Below are positions 38,700 through 48,335 of a stretch of DNA of 64,000 nucleotides, one piece after another. The stretch spans positions 778,402-842,401 of the forward strand of contig JANPZW010000008.1 of assembly GCA_024707385.1 (NCBI GenBank), read 5' to 3'. Every line of letters starts with the position of its first letter. Positions within the stretch are counted from its first letter, which is position 1. The stretch comes from Cellvibrionaceae bacterium (GTDB taxonomy: Bacteria > Pseudomonadota > Gammaproteobacteria > Pseudomonadales > Cellvibrionaceae). A program made the translations under genes and the position numbers. Below the pieces are notes generated by a model, which saw only the letters and a program-made list of their open reading frames with translations, had not been told where the DNA came from and did not search any database.

Positions 38700-39056
38700 T
38701 CAAAAACTCAAAACGTGGGCTGCGGTGGACATCAGCTGATGAATGGCGTCATCGGAAATACATGTGCCGGGAAGGGCGAGATCTGCCTGGGATAATGCGC
38801 GCGCCTCCAGGGCGGAGGACTGGATATAAATTTGCTCGATATCGTACATGGATAGCGATTGCAGCATCTTCATCTGATTTTTCCCGTTGCTCGGCGCTTG
38901 ATTGCGAAGCAATTGAAAGACGCCATCGCCCATAAAAATCACCGTGATTTTTTGATCAAAAATCGCGGCAGCCAAGAGTGCGTCCACGCCTTCCTGGGCT
39001 GTCGGCGAGGAGTAGGCCGGTGAGCGAAAAATAAAGACCAAATCTCCCGGATGCAT
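38700..39056 (-). CDS. tusC: Sulfur-relay protein TusC/DsrF
   Basis: A 118-residue protein with FIFRSPAYSSPTAQEGVDALLAA split across the beginning, VIFMGDGVFQLL and SMYDIEQIYIQSSALEARAL, typical of TusC. Part of the TusBCD complex; five bases after tusD. Confidence 0.9.
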   Translation of the reverse strand: MHPGDLVFIFRSPAYSSPTAQEGVDALLAAAIFDQKITVIFMGDGVFQLLRNQAPSNGKNQMKMLQSLSMYDIEQIYIQSSALEARALSQADLALPGTCISDDAIHQLMSTAAHVLSF

Positions 39057-39061
39057 AAACG

Positions 39062-39451
39062 TCAGGCGAAAGTAATCAGTTTGTCGGAGTGGACGGACGC
39101 GTCGATCAATTGGCCGAGTCCAGAAAGATCGTATTCAGGAGCCAGAGAAGCCGCCGTTTTTTCATAGCGGATTTTTTCCGCGTCGTTAAGAATGCCTCGC
39201 CGAAGTGAGGCGGCTATGCAGGTAACGGCATCAATCTGATTTTCTGCGATGAAGGCGCGCCAGGCGCTGTGTACGTCCGTTTCATCCTGAGGAAAGACAT
39301 TGGCGGAGCTGGCGAGTAAAACCCCTTCGCCATAAAAAAAGATGCGGTGAATTTTATGCTGGTTACGCAAGAGCGTGCGGGCAAAATCCAGCGCAGTCAG
39401 AACAAGTTCGGTTTTTTGCGGAGAGCATTGAATGATGAGACTGAAGATCAT
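39062..39451 (-). CDS. tusD: Sulfurtransferase TusD/DsrE
   Basis: About 129 residues from ATG 39451 (MIFSLIIQCSPQ); an in-frame ATG at 39469 is the alternative. It has the DsrE fold with IHRIFFYGEGVLLAS and the active-site Cys in IDAVTCIAASLRRGI, which carries the persulfide. First gene of tusDCBE; it lies 85 bases after tRNA-Ser on the same strand with no terminator in between. Confidence 0.92.
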   Translation of the reverse strand: MIFSLIIQCSPQKTELVLTALDFARTLLRNQHKIHRIFFYGEGVLLASSANVFPQDETDVHSAWRAFIAENQIDAVTCIAASLRRGILNDAEKIRYEKTAASLAPEYDLSGLGQLIDASVHSDKLITFA

Positions 39452-39536
39452 GCTTCTGCCCTGGCTCATCGGTTGAAAGTTGCCGATAAGAAATACGCGT
39501 ATATAAGCAAGAGCACAATATAAGCGAAGAGAGAAG

Positions 39537-39624
39537 TGGCGGTGGGCTAGGGATTCGAACCCCAGGAACCTCTCGGTTCAACGGTTTTCAAGACCGCCGC
39601 TTTCGACCACTCAGCCAGCCCACC
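39537..39624 (-). tRNA. tRNA-Ser (anticodon UGA)
   Basis: Read on the minus strand, the acceptor stem GGTGGGC pairs with GCCCACC, with discriminator G and encoded CCA at 39539-39537. The anticodon loop within GGTCTTGAAAACC carries TGA. The T arm is GGTTCGAATCC. A long variable arm makes the length 88 bases, as expected for Ser. Confidence 0.97.
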
Positions 39625-39635
39625 GGAAGCGCGCA

Positions 39636-39663
39636 ATTATACATAGCTTTGCGCACTCGACAA
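39636..39663 (-). promoter_or_regulatory. Probable sigma-70 promoter of tRNA-Ser
   Basis: On the minus strand, TTGTCG (39663-39658) and TATAAT (39641-39636) are 16 bases apart. The -10 is followed by TGCGCGC, a GC-rich discriminator typical of stringently controlled stable-RNA promoters. The predicted start is a few bases before the mature tRNA end. tusDCBE downstream may share this transcript. Confidence 0.7.
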
Positions 39664-39688
39664 GTCACCATCCCTGGTTTTTAAAAAA

Positions 39689-42434
39689 TTATCCTGCAAA
39701 CACCTCCGCCTTGGTGCGGCTCGATACAGCGCCGGCAACTCGCGGGTCATTGGCGGGGCGAGCCAGGGGTCGCGGGTTTCGCTCAATGCTCACAGGCAGA
39801 GATGTATCCAGCGGCCGGCTTCGGCTCACCGAATACAACACGCTCGCCACTTCCGTATGGGTCACTGGCTTGGGATTTGCGCGCGGGTCGTTGGCGGCTC
39901 TGGGGTAGCTTTTCGCCTGATCCGCTGCTACAGGAGCTGCCGCTACCGGAAGCTCAGGCTGGATTGCTTCAACCGCAACTGATTCGGCGGTTGCTTTGAC
40001 GGAGACGGGTGCGGGCTCAACGACCGCAGGGATTTCGGCAACTGGCTCAGCAACGGATACTGGTGCTGTAACCTGCTCCGACACTGCCGGTTCAGGCTCG
40101 GTTGGTTTAGGTGCGGTCGGTTCGGCTGCTACAGCGGCGACAGCTTCTGCTGCGGGCGCGGGGTGAGGCTGACGCGGCGGGCGCTGACCTTCAGTGCGCA
40201 CGGTTGGCGCTGGTGCTGCGGCTTCTTCGGTAGCCTCTGCATGAGCTGCTGTTTGGGGGGCGAGTCCTTCACCAATGTCCAGCTTCGGGCCGCGTTGGCG
40301 CTCGTTATTGCGGCCGCGTCGGTTGGAGGGGCGTCTGGAGGGCAGGGCCTCGTTTTCCGCTCCTGAAGCTACAGCCTCTTGGGTTATAGGTGCGTCGCGA
40401 ACTGTATCTGACTGGGCAGATTCGCCGCCTTCATTCCGGCGTCGGTTGCGGCGATTGCGACCGCGGTCGTTGCGGTTGCCACTGTTGTTGCCATTATTGT
40501 TGCCGTCGCGCTCGGGGCGCGGTTCCCTCTGCTCTCGTTGCTCTTTCGGCTCGTCTTTGGCTTCCGGTTTGCGGCTCAGGTTGTCCGTGATCTTGTCGCG
40601 GTTGCGGGCGTCGCGCGCATCGCGACGATCGCGTCTGTGATGGCGACGGTTATCGGAATGCTGATGCTTTGGTTTAGGACGTTTGACTTCCGCCGGCTTC
40701 TTCTGTTTTGGCGGGCTCAAACAAACCGGTAATCGCTTTGATGATTCTGCTGAGCAGTCCAGCCTGCTTGGTTGGCGCGGCGCTGGCGGCGACAGGTTCT
40801 GTGGCGCGCGGCTCCTGCACCGGCATGGCGGGGGTGGAGTGCTGGACCGAAGGCTTGGGCAGTTGCGCGGCGCCTGAGCGGGCATCCATCGCTTCTTCCA
40901 GTTCTTCCTCCGTGGTCTCGAAGGTGATTTTGTAGCTCTCCTGGACTTCTTCAATATCGTCATCGCGCAGACGGGTCACGTGATAGTGAGGTGTGACCAT
41001 ATCGGAGTTCGGAAGAATAACGACGCGAGCATGATGGCGCTGCTCAATGCTGAGGATGGCATTGCGTTTTTCGTTCAGCAGGAAAGTGCCCACCGTGACC
41101 GGCACTACCGCGCGGATTTCGGCGCTGCGCTCTTTTTTGGCTTCTTCTTCCACCAAGCGCAAAATCGACAGAGCCAGTGATTTGGTACTGCGGATTGTGC
41201 CTTGACCGTTACAGCGTGGGCAGACTTTGGAGGTTGTTTCCTCCAGAGACGGGCGCAGGCGTTGGCGTGACATCTCCAGCAGGCCGAAGCGGGAAATGCG
41301 ACCGATCTGCACGCGGGCGCGGTCCATGCTCAGGGCATCGCGCATGCGGTTTTCCACTTCGCGCTGGTTTTTGACCGGCTGCATATCAATGAAGTCGATA
41401 ACCACCAGGCCGCCGATATCGCGCAAACGCATCTGGCGGGCGATCTCGTCAGCAGCTTCCAGGTTGGTCGCCAGCGCGGTTTCTTCGATATCCGCGCCCT
41501 TGGTCGCCCTGGAGGAGTTTATGTCGATGCTCACCAAAGCTTCGGTCACGTCGATAACGATGGAACCGCCGGAGGGCAGCTTCACTTCGCGTTCAAAAGC
41601 GGTTTCGATCTGGCCTTCGATCTGGAAGCGGTTGAAGAGGGGAACTTGCTCTTCGTAGAACTTCACCTTGTTTTTGTTCTGCGGCATGACCCGGGTCATG
41701 TAGTCGATGCAGTCGTTGTACGCCTGGCGGTTATCTACGATCACTTCGCCGATGTCGGGGCGCAGATAATCGCGGATCGCGCGAATAATCACGTTGCCTT
41801 CCTGCCAGAGGAAGTGTGGTGCTTTGACTTCGTCGGCTTGTTTTTTGATGGCTTCCCACAGCTGCATCAGGCTGTTCATGTCCCATTGCAGATCTTCGGC
41901 GCTGCGGCCGACGCCGGCGGTGCGCACGATCACGCCCATGCCGTTGGGCACGTCCAATTGGCTCATTGCATCTTTGAGTTCGCTGCGGTCGTCACCGTCG
42001 ATACGACGGGAGATGCCACCGGCACGGGGATTGTTGGGCATCAGCACCAGGTAGCGTCCGGCGAGACTGATAAAAGTGGTAAGGGCAGCGCCTTTGTTGC
42101 CGCGCTCTTCCTTCTCCACTTGGACCAGTACTTCCATGCCTTCTTTCACGACGTCTTTAATGCGTACGCGATTGCTGTCCGCATCGCGATCCTGGCGGAG
42201 AAAATATTCGCGGGAGATCTCTTTGAGGGGGAGGAAGCCGTGGCGCTCTGCACCATAGTCTACGAAAGCGGCTTCGAGGCTCGCTTCAACGCGGGTAATC
42301 TTACCTTTGTAAATATTGGCTTTCTTCTGCTCTCTTTGACGGTCTTCTATGTCGAGGTCGTAGAGCCATTGACCATCCACCATGGCAACCCGGATTTCCT
42401 CGGGTTGTGTTGCATTGATTAGCATTCTTTTCAT
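39689..42434 (-). CDS. rne: Ribonuclease E (one frameshift)
   Basis: The essential endonuclease for mRNA decay and rRNA/tRNA maturation and the scaffold of the degradosome. From ATG 42434 ([22 protein letters not shown]): S1 domain, 5' sensor, DNase-like domain with [13 protein letters not shown] and VVIDFIDMQ (catalytic Asp residues), and the Zn link CPRCNGQG. The C-terminal half is disordered, Arg-rich ([10 protein letters not shown]) then Pro/Ala/Glu-rich, and ends with [17 protein letters not shown]. The frame changes at T4 40706-40709 after FEPAK; removing one base gives [12 protein letters not shown] and about 914 residues. An alternative start is ATG 42440. Confidence 0.95.
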
Positions 42435-43263
42435 TGGCATATCTCGGTTGCGAGATTTGCGCTCAGTCAGAACACCCTTGAAGAGAATCAGGGACGGAAT
42501 TGCCTCGAAGCGTGATAGTGGGACCGGATGTTACAGGTGGGTCTTGCCGTAAGCCTTTGGACAGGCGCACGGACGTGCGGATCGCCTGGTCCGAGCGGGA
42601 GGTCAGCAGAATGCTGGCTTGCCGTGTGAGCCGGAAGTGGCTCGCTTTGTGGCTTAAGGTCTGTTCTGTCGTCAGTCTGTTCAAACTATATCTTCAGTAG
42701 GCGGGGAGACTTGTCTGGCTTGTAATCAGCCTTGTGTAGCGTTTCGGGGTGACTGTGGACCGCTAGCGGCGGTGGCGTACATTCACTTGCTGCGGGCTTG
42801 AGCTTGGTTTTCGTGATTCAACGCTTTCGGCGGATTCTAACCAATACAACCTGGGCTGGACTCAAACGCAGGATCTGCTACACAGATCTCCTTATTCTTC
42901 TTGATATTTCTTTGTCGGGTGCGCCCTCTAAAGCGCAGATCTCAATCTTAGTTTTGTCCGGCCGGATTGCCGGACGCCATCTACGTTCTTTGCTGCGGCC
43001 TTCACAACGGCCAGTTTGTGTGAGCGCCGGACATTCACCCATGGTGCTGCTTCGTAAGTGCTTCGACGTTTCAAGTCGGCAGAAGCAGTGGGGTTCCGGT
43101 GGACGCACAGAAACTGAATATAGCAGCTCGCCCTCGGCCTTTCAATTTTGTGATAAAGGTCTTTGACCGATGGCGACGTGCGAAGAGGCGGGCAAAACGA
43201 ATTTTCCCAAGGGCTTGGGCTTCCTGAGCTGGTAATATGCCGGCTTTTTACCGGGGATAGCAG
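42435..43263. other. Long divergent region between rne and rluC (rne leader)
   Basis: 829 bases with no convincing gene. Reading frames here lack family similarity and start signals. The rne/rluC divergent arrangement with a long leader is also seen in E. coli, where the rne 5' UTR folds into hairpins that mediate autoregulation. A CCCAAG/CTTGGG stem lies near 43206-43219. I did not resolve a promoter. Confidence 0.5.
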
Positions 43264-44214
43264 ATGTCGGCCAAAGTCCAGTTGTTCACTGTCAGCGCAG
43301 ACGAGGATGGGCAGCGACTGGATAATTACTTGGTGACCCGGCTGAAAGGCGTGCCCAAGTCGGCGGTTTATCGGGTGATTCGCAAAGGGGAAGTGCGGGT
43401 CAACAAAGGGCGGGCGAAGCCCGAGCGGCGTTTGCAGACCGGGGATGTGATAAGGGTGCCGCCGCTGCGTCTGGCGGAAACTCAGCCGCTTGCGGCTCCT
43501 GGTCAGTCACTGGTGCTGCACCTGCAGGATGCGGTGCTTTATGACGAATGCGGACTTCTGATTGTCAATAAGCCGGCCGGTCTGGCGGTGCACGGCGGCA
43601 GCGGTATCTCGCTCGGTTTGATTGAGGCACTGCGCCAGATGCCGGGACATCACGGCTTTCTTGAGTTGATCCACCGCCTCGACCGGGAGACATCCGGCTG
43701 CGTAATGATCGCGCGCAAGCGCTCGGTGCTGAAGTATTTTCAGGAAGGCTTGCGTGAGCGGCAGGGAGTCCAGAAGTCCTATCTAGCCCTTGTACAGGGG
43801 CGCTGGCCGAAAGGTGTGACGCAGGTGGATGTGCCCTTGAAGAGATTCCTGCAGAACGATGGGGAGCGCATTGTGCGTGTGAATGCCGAGGGTAAACCCT
43901 CTCTGACCCGTTTTGAGGTTTTGGAAGTCTTGCCGCAGGCGACCTTGGTGCGCGCCTCTCCGGTTACTGGTCGGACCCACCAGATACGGGTGCATGCGCT
44001 CCACAAGGGATGCCCATTGGTCGGCGATGACAAATATGGCGACACGGCATTGAACGAATCCCTGCGCGGGCAGGGGAGTCGACGCCTTTTCCTGCATGCG
44101 GAAAAGCTTGATCTGACACTTCCAGACGGTAAAAGCCTGAGCGTTGCGGCCCCGCTGCCGGACGATCTCGACAATCTGCTACTAAAATTACGCCAGACCT
44201 CTGCGCATCCGTAG
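43264..44214 (+). CDS. rluC: 23S rRNA pseudouridine(955/2504/2580) synthase RluC
   Basis: A 316-residue protein with an S4 domain (VPKSAVYRVIRKGEVRVNKG) and the RluA-type catalytic motif ELIHRLDRETSGCVMIARK, whose Asp attacks the uridine. RTHQIRVHALHKGCPLVGDDKYG is the C-terminal signature. GGGGATAGCAG precedes the ATG. Divergent from rne, as in relatives. Confidence 0.93.
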   Translation: MSAKVQLFTVSADEDGQRLDNYLVTRLKGVPKSAVYRVIRKGEVRVNKGRAKPERRLQTGDVIRVPPLRLAETQPLAAPGQSLVLHLQDAVLYDECGLLIVNKPAGLAVHGGSGISLGLIEALRQMPGHHGFLELIHRLDRETSGCVMIARKRSVLKYFQEGLRERQGVQKSYLALVQGRWPKGVTQVDVPLKRFLQNDGERIVRVNAEGKPSLTRFEVLEVLPQATLVRASPVTGRTHQIRVHALHKGCPLVGDDKYGDTALNESLRGQGSRRLFLHAEKLDLTLPDGKSLSVAAPLPDDLDNLLLKLRQTSAHP

Positions 44215-44233
44215 TTTCGAAGAAGCTTTATCT

Positions 44234-44881
44234 ATGCTGTTTATTTTTGATTGGGACGGCACTTTGTGCGACTCGACAGGGAAAATCGTCCGCTGTATGC
44301 AACTCGCGGCGCACAAGCTGGGCCTCAGGGAGTTGGAGGATTCTGAAGTCCTGAATATCATCGGCCTCGGCTTGCCTGAGGCGGTGCATACCCTTTTCCC
44401 CGGCGCTTCTGCGGAGATGGTCGGCGCTTTGAGTCGCGCCTATTCCGATTTTTTTATCGCGGATGAGCAATCGCAGATGACCTTGTTCAGCGGGGTGGAG
44501 GAGACGCTGCATCAATTGCGCGATGATGGCTATCAATTGACCATAGCCACGGGCAAGAGCCGGCGCGGGCTCGCGCGCATCCTGGAAAGTCTCGATATGC
44601 AGAACTTTTTTCACGGCAGCCGCTGTGCGGATGAGACTCGCTCCAAGCCGGATCCGGCCATGTTGCATGAGCTGTTAGCGGAATTTGGTCGAGCCTCCGC
44701 GGATGCGGTGATGGTGGGGGATACTGAATACGACATGGAAATGGCGCGTCGGGCCAATATGCCGAGAATTGCCGTGAGCTATGGTGCGCACGCCATCGAC
44801 CGGCTGCGACCCTATGAGCCCGTCATGTGTCTCGATCATTTTCCAGATATTAAAAACCTGCTCGGCCGAGCTGAGGATTAG
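44234..44881 (+). CDS. HAD-family phosphatase (phosphoglycolate phosphatase-like)
   Basis: A 215-residue HAD hydrolase: nucleophile motif FDWDGTLCDST, motif II Thr in TIATGKSRRGL, Lys in SKPDPAMLHEL, and motif IV VMVGDTEYDMEMA. The alpha-helical cap type matches Gph/YqaB-like proteins; substrate unknown. It is sandwiched between rluC and an S49 peptidase as in Pseudomonas, probably in one operon. Confidence 0.92.
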   Translation: MLFIFDWDGTLCDSTGKIVRCMQLAAHKLGLRELEDSEVLNIIGLGLPEAVHTLFPGASAEMVGALSRAYSDFFIADEQSQMTLFSGVEETLHQLRDDGYQLTIATGKSRRGLARILESLDMQNFFHGSRCADETRSKPDPAMLHELLAEFGRASADAVMVGDTEYDMEMARRANMPRIAVSYGAHAIDRLRPYEPVMCLDHFPDIKNLLGRAED

Positions 44882-44886
44882 TGTTT

Positions 44887-45870
44887 ATGTGGAGCTCCAA
44901 GAAGTCATCCATCAATCCCAATGACCCTAATCGCGACTGGCTGTTGCTCGAGGATTTGTTGCGCGACACCTACAGCGAGCAAAAAAAATCGCGCCGTTGG
45001 GGCGTGGTGTTCAAGTCGCTGACCTTTATTTACCTATTCATTTTAATGGCGACATTTTTTGTCGGCGCGCGCTCCGGTGGTGGGGTAGGTGTTCCCTATG
45101 CCAAGCCTCACGTGGCGGTGGTTCGCCTTGAAGGTGTTATTGCCGCGGAGGAGGCTGCCAGTGCGGGCAAGGTGGGTGAAGCTCTGCGCAATGCTTTTAA
45201 AAATGATCACGCCAAGGCGGTGGTCGTTGCGATCAATAGTCCGGGGGGCAGTCCGGTCCAGTCGGGTTATATCTATGACGAAATGCGCCGGCTCAAGGCG
45301 TTGCACCAGGATAAAAAACTTTACGCGGTGATAGCGGATATAGGGGCCTCCGGTGGTTATTACGTAGCGTCCGCCGCGGACGAGATTTATGCCGACAAGT
45401 CTAGTCTCGTCGGATCTATCGGCGTGACCGCATCAAGTTTTGGCTTCGTGGATGCCATGGAAAAGCTGGGTATTGAGCGCCGTCACTATACTGCTGGTGA
45501 GCACAAGGCGTTTTTGGATCCATTCTCGCCGGTCAAGGAAGACGAAAAGCTCTTCTGGCAGCAGGTGCTGCAAAAAACCCATGAGCAATTTATTGCTGCG
45601 GTCAAAGCCGGGCGCGGGGATCGTCTGCAATTGACGGATGAAATCACCAGCGGCCTTATCTGGAATGGCGAGCAGGCTTTGGCATTGGGACTGGTGGATG
45701 GATTGGGGGGCGTCCGTCACGTGGCGCGGGACATCGTCGGTGAGGAAGAGCTGCGCGACTACACGATAAAAGACTCGCCGTTGAAGATGCTGTTGCGCGA
45801 TTTCGGAGTCTCTGTCGGTAAGGGTATAGCCCTCGCCATAAAAGGGGATTCCATACCGGAGATTCGTTGA
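44887..45870 (+). CDS. sppA: Signal peptide peptidase SppA-type (S49) membrane protease
   Basis: About 327 residues. One N-terminal helix (VVFKSLTFIYLFILMATFFVGA) anchors a periplasmic S49 domain. VVVAINSPGGSPVQSGYI, the catalytic Ser in DIGASGGYYVASAADEIYA and VGSIGVTASSFG are seen. A GTG at 44881 overlapping the previous stop (TAGTG) is the alternative start; ATG 44887 has GAGG upstream. It is the short single-domain form. Confidence 0.92.
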   Translation: MWSSKKSSINPNDPNRDWLLLEDLLRDTYSEQKKSRRWGVVFKSLTFIYLFILMATFFVGARSGGGVGVPYAKPHVAVVRLEGVIAAEEAASAGKVGEALRNAFKNDHAKAVVVAINSPGGSPVQSGYIYDEMRRLKALHQDKKLYAVIADIGASGGYYVASAADEIYADKSSLVGSIGVTASSFGFVDAMEKLGIERRHYTAGEHKAFLDPFSPVKEDEKLFWQQVLQKTHEQFIAAVKAGRGDRLQLTDEITSGLIWNGEQALALGLVDGLGGVRHVARDIVGEEELRDYTIKDSPLKMLLRDFGVSVGKGIALAIKGDSIPEIR

Positions 45871-45875
45871 TCTCG

Positions 45876-46466
45876 TCAGGCGGTCAAAACCTCGATTCCC
45901 TCAGCGCCCAGCATGTGCGCGAGACGAATCAAAGGAAGACCGATCAGTGCAGACGGGTCATCGCTGGTAATTGACTCAAACAGCGCGATGCCTAGACCTT
46001 CACATTTAAAACTGCCAGCGCAATCCAGTGGTTCTTCCTTCTTTATATAAGCGAGTAGCTGCGAATCGCTGAGGGTCCGAAATCGCACTTGCGTTGTCAC
46101 CACCTCGCTCTGCTGGTGTTGCGATGAGGTGAGCGCCACGGCGGTGAAGAAGTGTACGGTTCTGCCCGAGCAGTGTTTCAGTTGCGCAAAGGCCCGCTCG
46201 GCAGTGTGGGGTTTGCCGAGAATGATCCCGTCCAGGTCAGCGACTTGATCGGAGCCGATGACAAGAGCTTCCGGGTTGTCGCGGAGAATGCGCTGTGCTT
46301 TGGCAAGGGCGAGGCGTTTGGTTAGTGCCATCGCCGATTCGTTAGCGAGGGGCAATTCGTCAATATTAGGAGATATGTAGGTAAAGCTCAGCCCGAGCTG
46401 GCTTAACAGTTGTCGCCGGTAGGCTGAGCTGGAGGCGAGAATTAAGTTGCGGTTGGGTGGGCTCAT
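45876..46466 (-). CDS. yceF: Maf-like nucleotide pyrophosphatase YceF
   Basis: A 196-residue Maf-fold protein from ATG 46466: LILASSSAYRRQLLSQLG, the SDQVADLDG motif with the catalytic Asp, GKPHTAERAFAQL and AGSFKCEGLGIALFE. Members of the YceF branch hydrolyse m7GTP. Divergent from yceD as in related genomes, and ends five bases from the sppA stop. Confidence 0.93.
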   Translation of the reverse strand: MSPPNRNLILASSSAYRRQLLSQLGLSFTYISPNIDELPLANESAMALTKRLALAKAQRILRDNPEALVIGSDQVADLDGIILGKPHTAERAFAQLKHCSGRTVHFFTAVALTSSQHQQSEVVTTQVRFRTLSDSQLLAYIKKEEPLDCAGSFKCEGLGIALFESITSDDPSALIGLPLIRLAHMLGAEGIEVLTA

Positions 46467-46505
46467 GCCAATGTCCAAAAAACACCGGAATTTATCACGT
46501 TTTCT

Positions 46506-46534
46506 TTGACACTGCCCAGGCAAGTCAATATGAT
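46506..46534 (+). promoter_or_regulatory. Strong consensus sigma-70 promoter for yceD-rpmF-plsX
   Basis: TTGACA (46506-46511) and TATGAT (46529-46534) with a 17-base spacer. The expected transcription start (about 46541) is only a few bases before the yceD ATG at 46544, so the mRNA would be leaderless or nearly so. Confidence 0.8.
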
Positions 46535-46543
46535 TGCGCGCCT

Positions 46544-47074
46544 ATGTCAGACGGTAGCCCCAAAAACATCCTGCCACGTATTGTTGATCCCCGCAGGTTC
46601 TGCCAGCAGGGGGTTGTTTTGCGTGGTTATGTCCCTGTCGGTGAGTTATCAAGACTGACGGAAAACAAGGTTGTGGTAGATCGCGTGATCGCGGAGTTGG
46701 CGTTTGCAGTCGATCAGCAGCGCGAAAGGGTCGTTACCGGAAGCCTGTCTGTCGATGCGCAGATGGAATGCCAGCGGTGTTTGGAACCCATGCCGCTCTC
46801 CGTCAGTTGCGATGTCGGTCTGGCGGTGGTTTGGGATGAAGAATCATCCCGAGAGCTCGCCGGAGCGTATGATCCTTGGATCGTAGCTTCGGAAGAGACC
46901 GATCTCTACACGATGATCGAAGAAGAGATTCTGCTCAATCTTCCTTACGTGAGTTATCACGATTACTCCTGCGGACAGCCAACCGTCGAGGATAAGCCGG
47001 AGGAAGATGGTGGGTCAGAGAAACAAAACCCTTTTCAGATGCTGCAGCAACTGAAAGACAAGATGAAACAATAG
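46544..47074 (+). CDS. yceD: YceD family protein (DUF177)
   Basis: A 176-residue protein with the conserved CQRCLEPM motif, VVVDRVIAELAFAVDQQRE, MIEEEILLNLPYV and the end KQNPFQMLQQLKDK, matching YceD. YceD has been linked to 23S rRNA and ribosome assembly, and it almost always precedes rpmF. No Shine-Dalgarno is seen before the ATG; the promoter position suggests a leaderless start. Confidence 0.9.
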   Translation: MSDGSPKNILPRIVDPRRFCQQGVVLRGYVPVGELSRLTENKVVVDRVIAELAFAVDQQRERVVTGSLSVDAQMECQRCLEPMPLSVSCDVGLAVVWDEESSRELAGAYDPWIVASEETDLYTMIEEEILLNLPYVSYHDYSCGQPTVEDKPEEDGGSEKQNPFQMLQQLKDKMKQ

Positions 47075-47117
47075 GGTCGGGATGTTCGACTCCCGATAAT
47101 TTCCAGGAGAAATTGCC

Positions 47118-47300
47118 ATGGCAGTTCAACAAGACCGTAAAACCCGTTCACGTCGCGGTATGCGCCGTTCTCACGACGCGCTGACAGCCAAAACTCTGTC
47201 AGTTGACTCTACCAGTGGCGAAAAGCACCTGCGTCACCATGTTACGCCCGATGGTTTTTATCGCGGCCGTAAAGTTATCGAAAGCAAAGACGAAGAATAA
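47118..47300 (+). CDS. rpmF: 50S ribosomal protein L32
   Basis: A 60-residue basic protein: [20 protein letters not shown] and [16 protein letters not shown] are diagnostic of L32. CAGGAGA precedes the ATG. The Cys pairs of zinc-binding L32 are absent, as is usual in this group. Between yceD and plsX. Confidence 0.97.
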   Translation: MAVQQDRKTRSRRGMRRSHDALTAKTLSVDSTSGEKHLRHHVTPDGFYRGRKVIESKDEE

Positions 47301-47314
47301 GGCATAGCTGGCTA

Positions 47315-48307
47315 TTGTCACGGCCTGTTCACATAGCGATTGATGCAATGGGCGGGGATTCAGGTCCCCGTCTTTGTATTTCTGCTGCCCTAAAATTTGC
47401 CCGTTTACATCCCTCTGTCTATCTCACCCTTATAGGGAATGGCGACCTGTTGTCCGCTAGCGCCTCTGCACTTCCTGCCCAGATCAAAATTCTCCCAGCT
47501 GAAGACCACGTCGACATGTCGGAGCGACCCGGTAGCGCTTTGCGCCACAAGCGTGATTCCTCTATGGCGATGGCTGTGAAGATGGTCGCGACCGGTGAGG
47601 CCGATGCTTGTGTCAGCGGTGGGAATACAGGTGCTCTTATGGCATTTGGTCTGCATCTGCTCGGCACCGTGCGCGGTATAGAGCGCCCGGCCATCTGCAA
47701 GGCGGTTCCCGGCAAGGACGGTGTTTGCTGGGTGTTGGATCTCGGTGCCAATCTCGAATGTACCGCGGAGCACCTTCGTCAATTTGCGTGCATGGGTGTT
47801 TCGCTGGCGAGGTTACACGGCGTGGCTGCACCCCGCGTCGCGCTGCTGAATGTGGGTGTTGAGCATCAGAAGGGGCGCGAACTGGAGCGGGAGTCCGCCG
47901 CCCTGCTAAAGGCGCAGCCAGATCTGAATTTCATCGGCTTTGTAGAAGGCGGGGATGTTTTTCGGGATGTCGCCGATGTCGTGGTCTGCGACGGTTTTAC
48001 CGGTAACGTATTGCTCAAAGCGAGCGAGGGCGCCGCTGCGCTGTTGCAGTCCTCGCTCAAAAAAGTGCTGCGCCAAAGTGCCGGCGCTCGCCTTGCTGGC
48101 TGGTTGCTGAAGCCGGCGTTGCGCTCCTGGGGCTTGCGTTACGACCCGGCACGTCTGAACGGCGCTTCTTTTCTGGGTTTGAATGGTGTGGTGGTAAAAA
48201 GCCACGGCGGCGCATCGGAAGAGGGATTTGTCGCTGCATTGAATGTTGCTCGTGAGCAGGCGACACATCGAATAATCGACACCGTGGCCGCTGCAATGGC
48301 CGGGTGA
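47315..48307 (+). CDS. plsX: Phosphate acyltransferase PlsX
   Basis: A 330-residue enzyme converting acyl-ACP to acyl-phosphate for phospholipid synthesis. IAIDAMGGDSGPRL, SERPGSALRHKRDSSMAMA, ACVSGGNTGALMA and DGFTGNVLLKASEG are family motifs. The start is TTG 47315 (MSRPVHIAIDAMGG); no ATG or GTG fits, and AAGG lies upstream. In this operon fabH is missing between plsX and fabD. Confidence 0.95.
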   Translation: MSRPVHIAIDAMGGDSGPRLCISAALKFARLHPSVYLTLIGNGDLLSASASALPAQIKILPAEDHVDMSERPGSALRHKRDSSMAMAVKMVATGEADACVSGGNTGALMAFGLHLLGTVRGIERPAICKAVPGKDGVCWVLDLGANLECTAEHLRQFACMGVSLARLHGVAAPRVALLNVGVEHQKGRELERESAALLKAQPDLNFIGFVEGGDVFRDVADVVVCDGFTGNVLLKASEGAAALLQSSLKKVLRQSAGARLAGWLLKPALRSWGLRYDPARLNGASFLGLNGVVVKSHGGASEEGFVAALNVAREQATHRIIDTVAAAMAG

Positions 48308-48335
48308 GTTTCTGACACTTTTATCGAGGCTTTAA

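Noticed and set aside
41646..42422. 258-codon frame antisense to rne
   Set aside because: Shadow of the conserved RNase E catalytic domain.
42798..43166. 122-codon frame between rne and rluC
   Set aside because: No ribosome site, atypical composition and no recognisable domain.
46457..46543. Upstream extension of yceD
   Set aside because: It would cross the promoter and yceF start; YceD similarity begins at the 46544 ATG.
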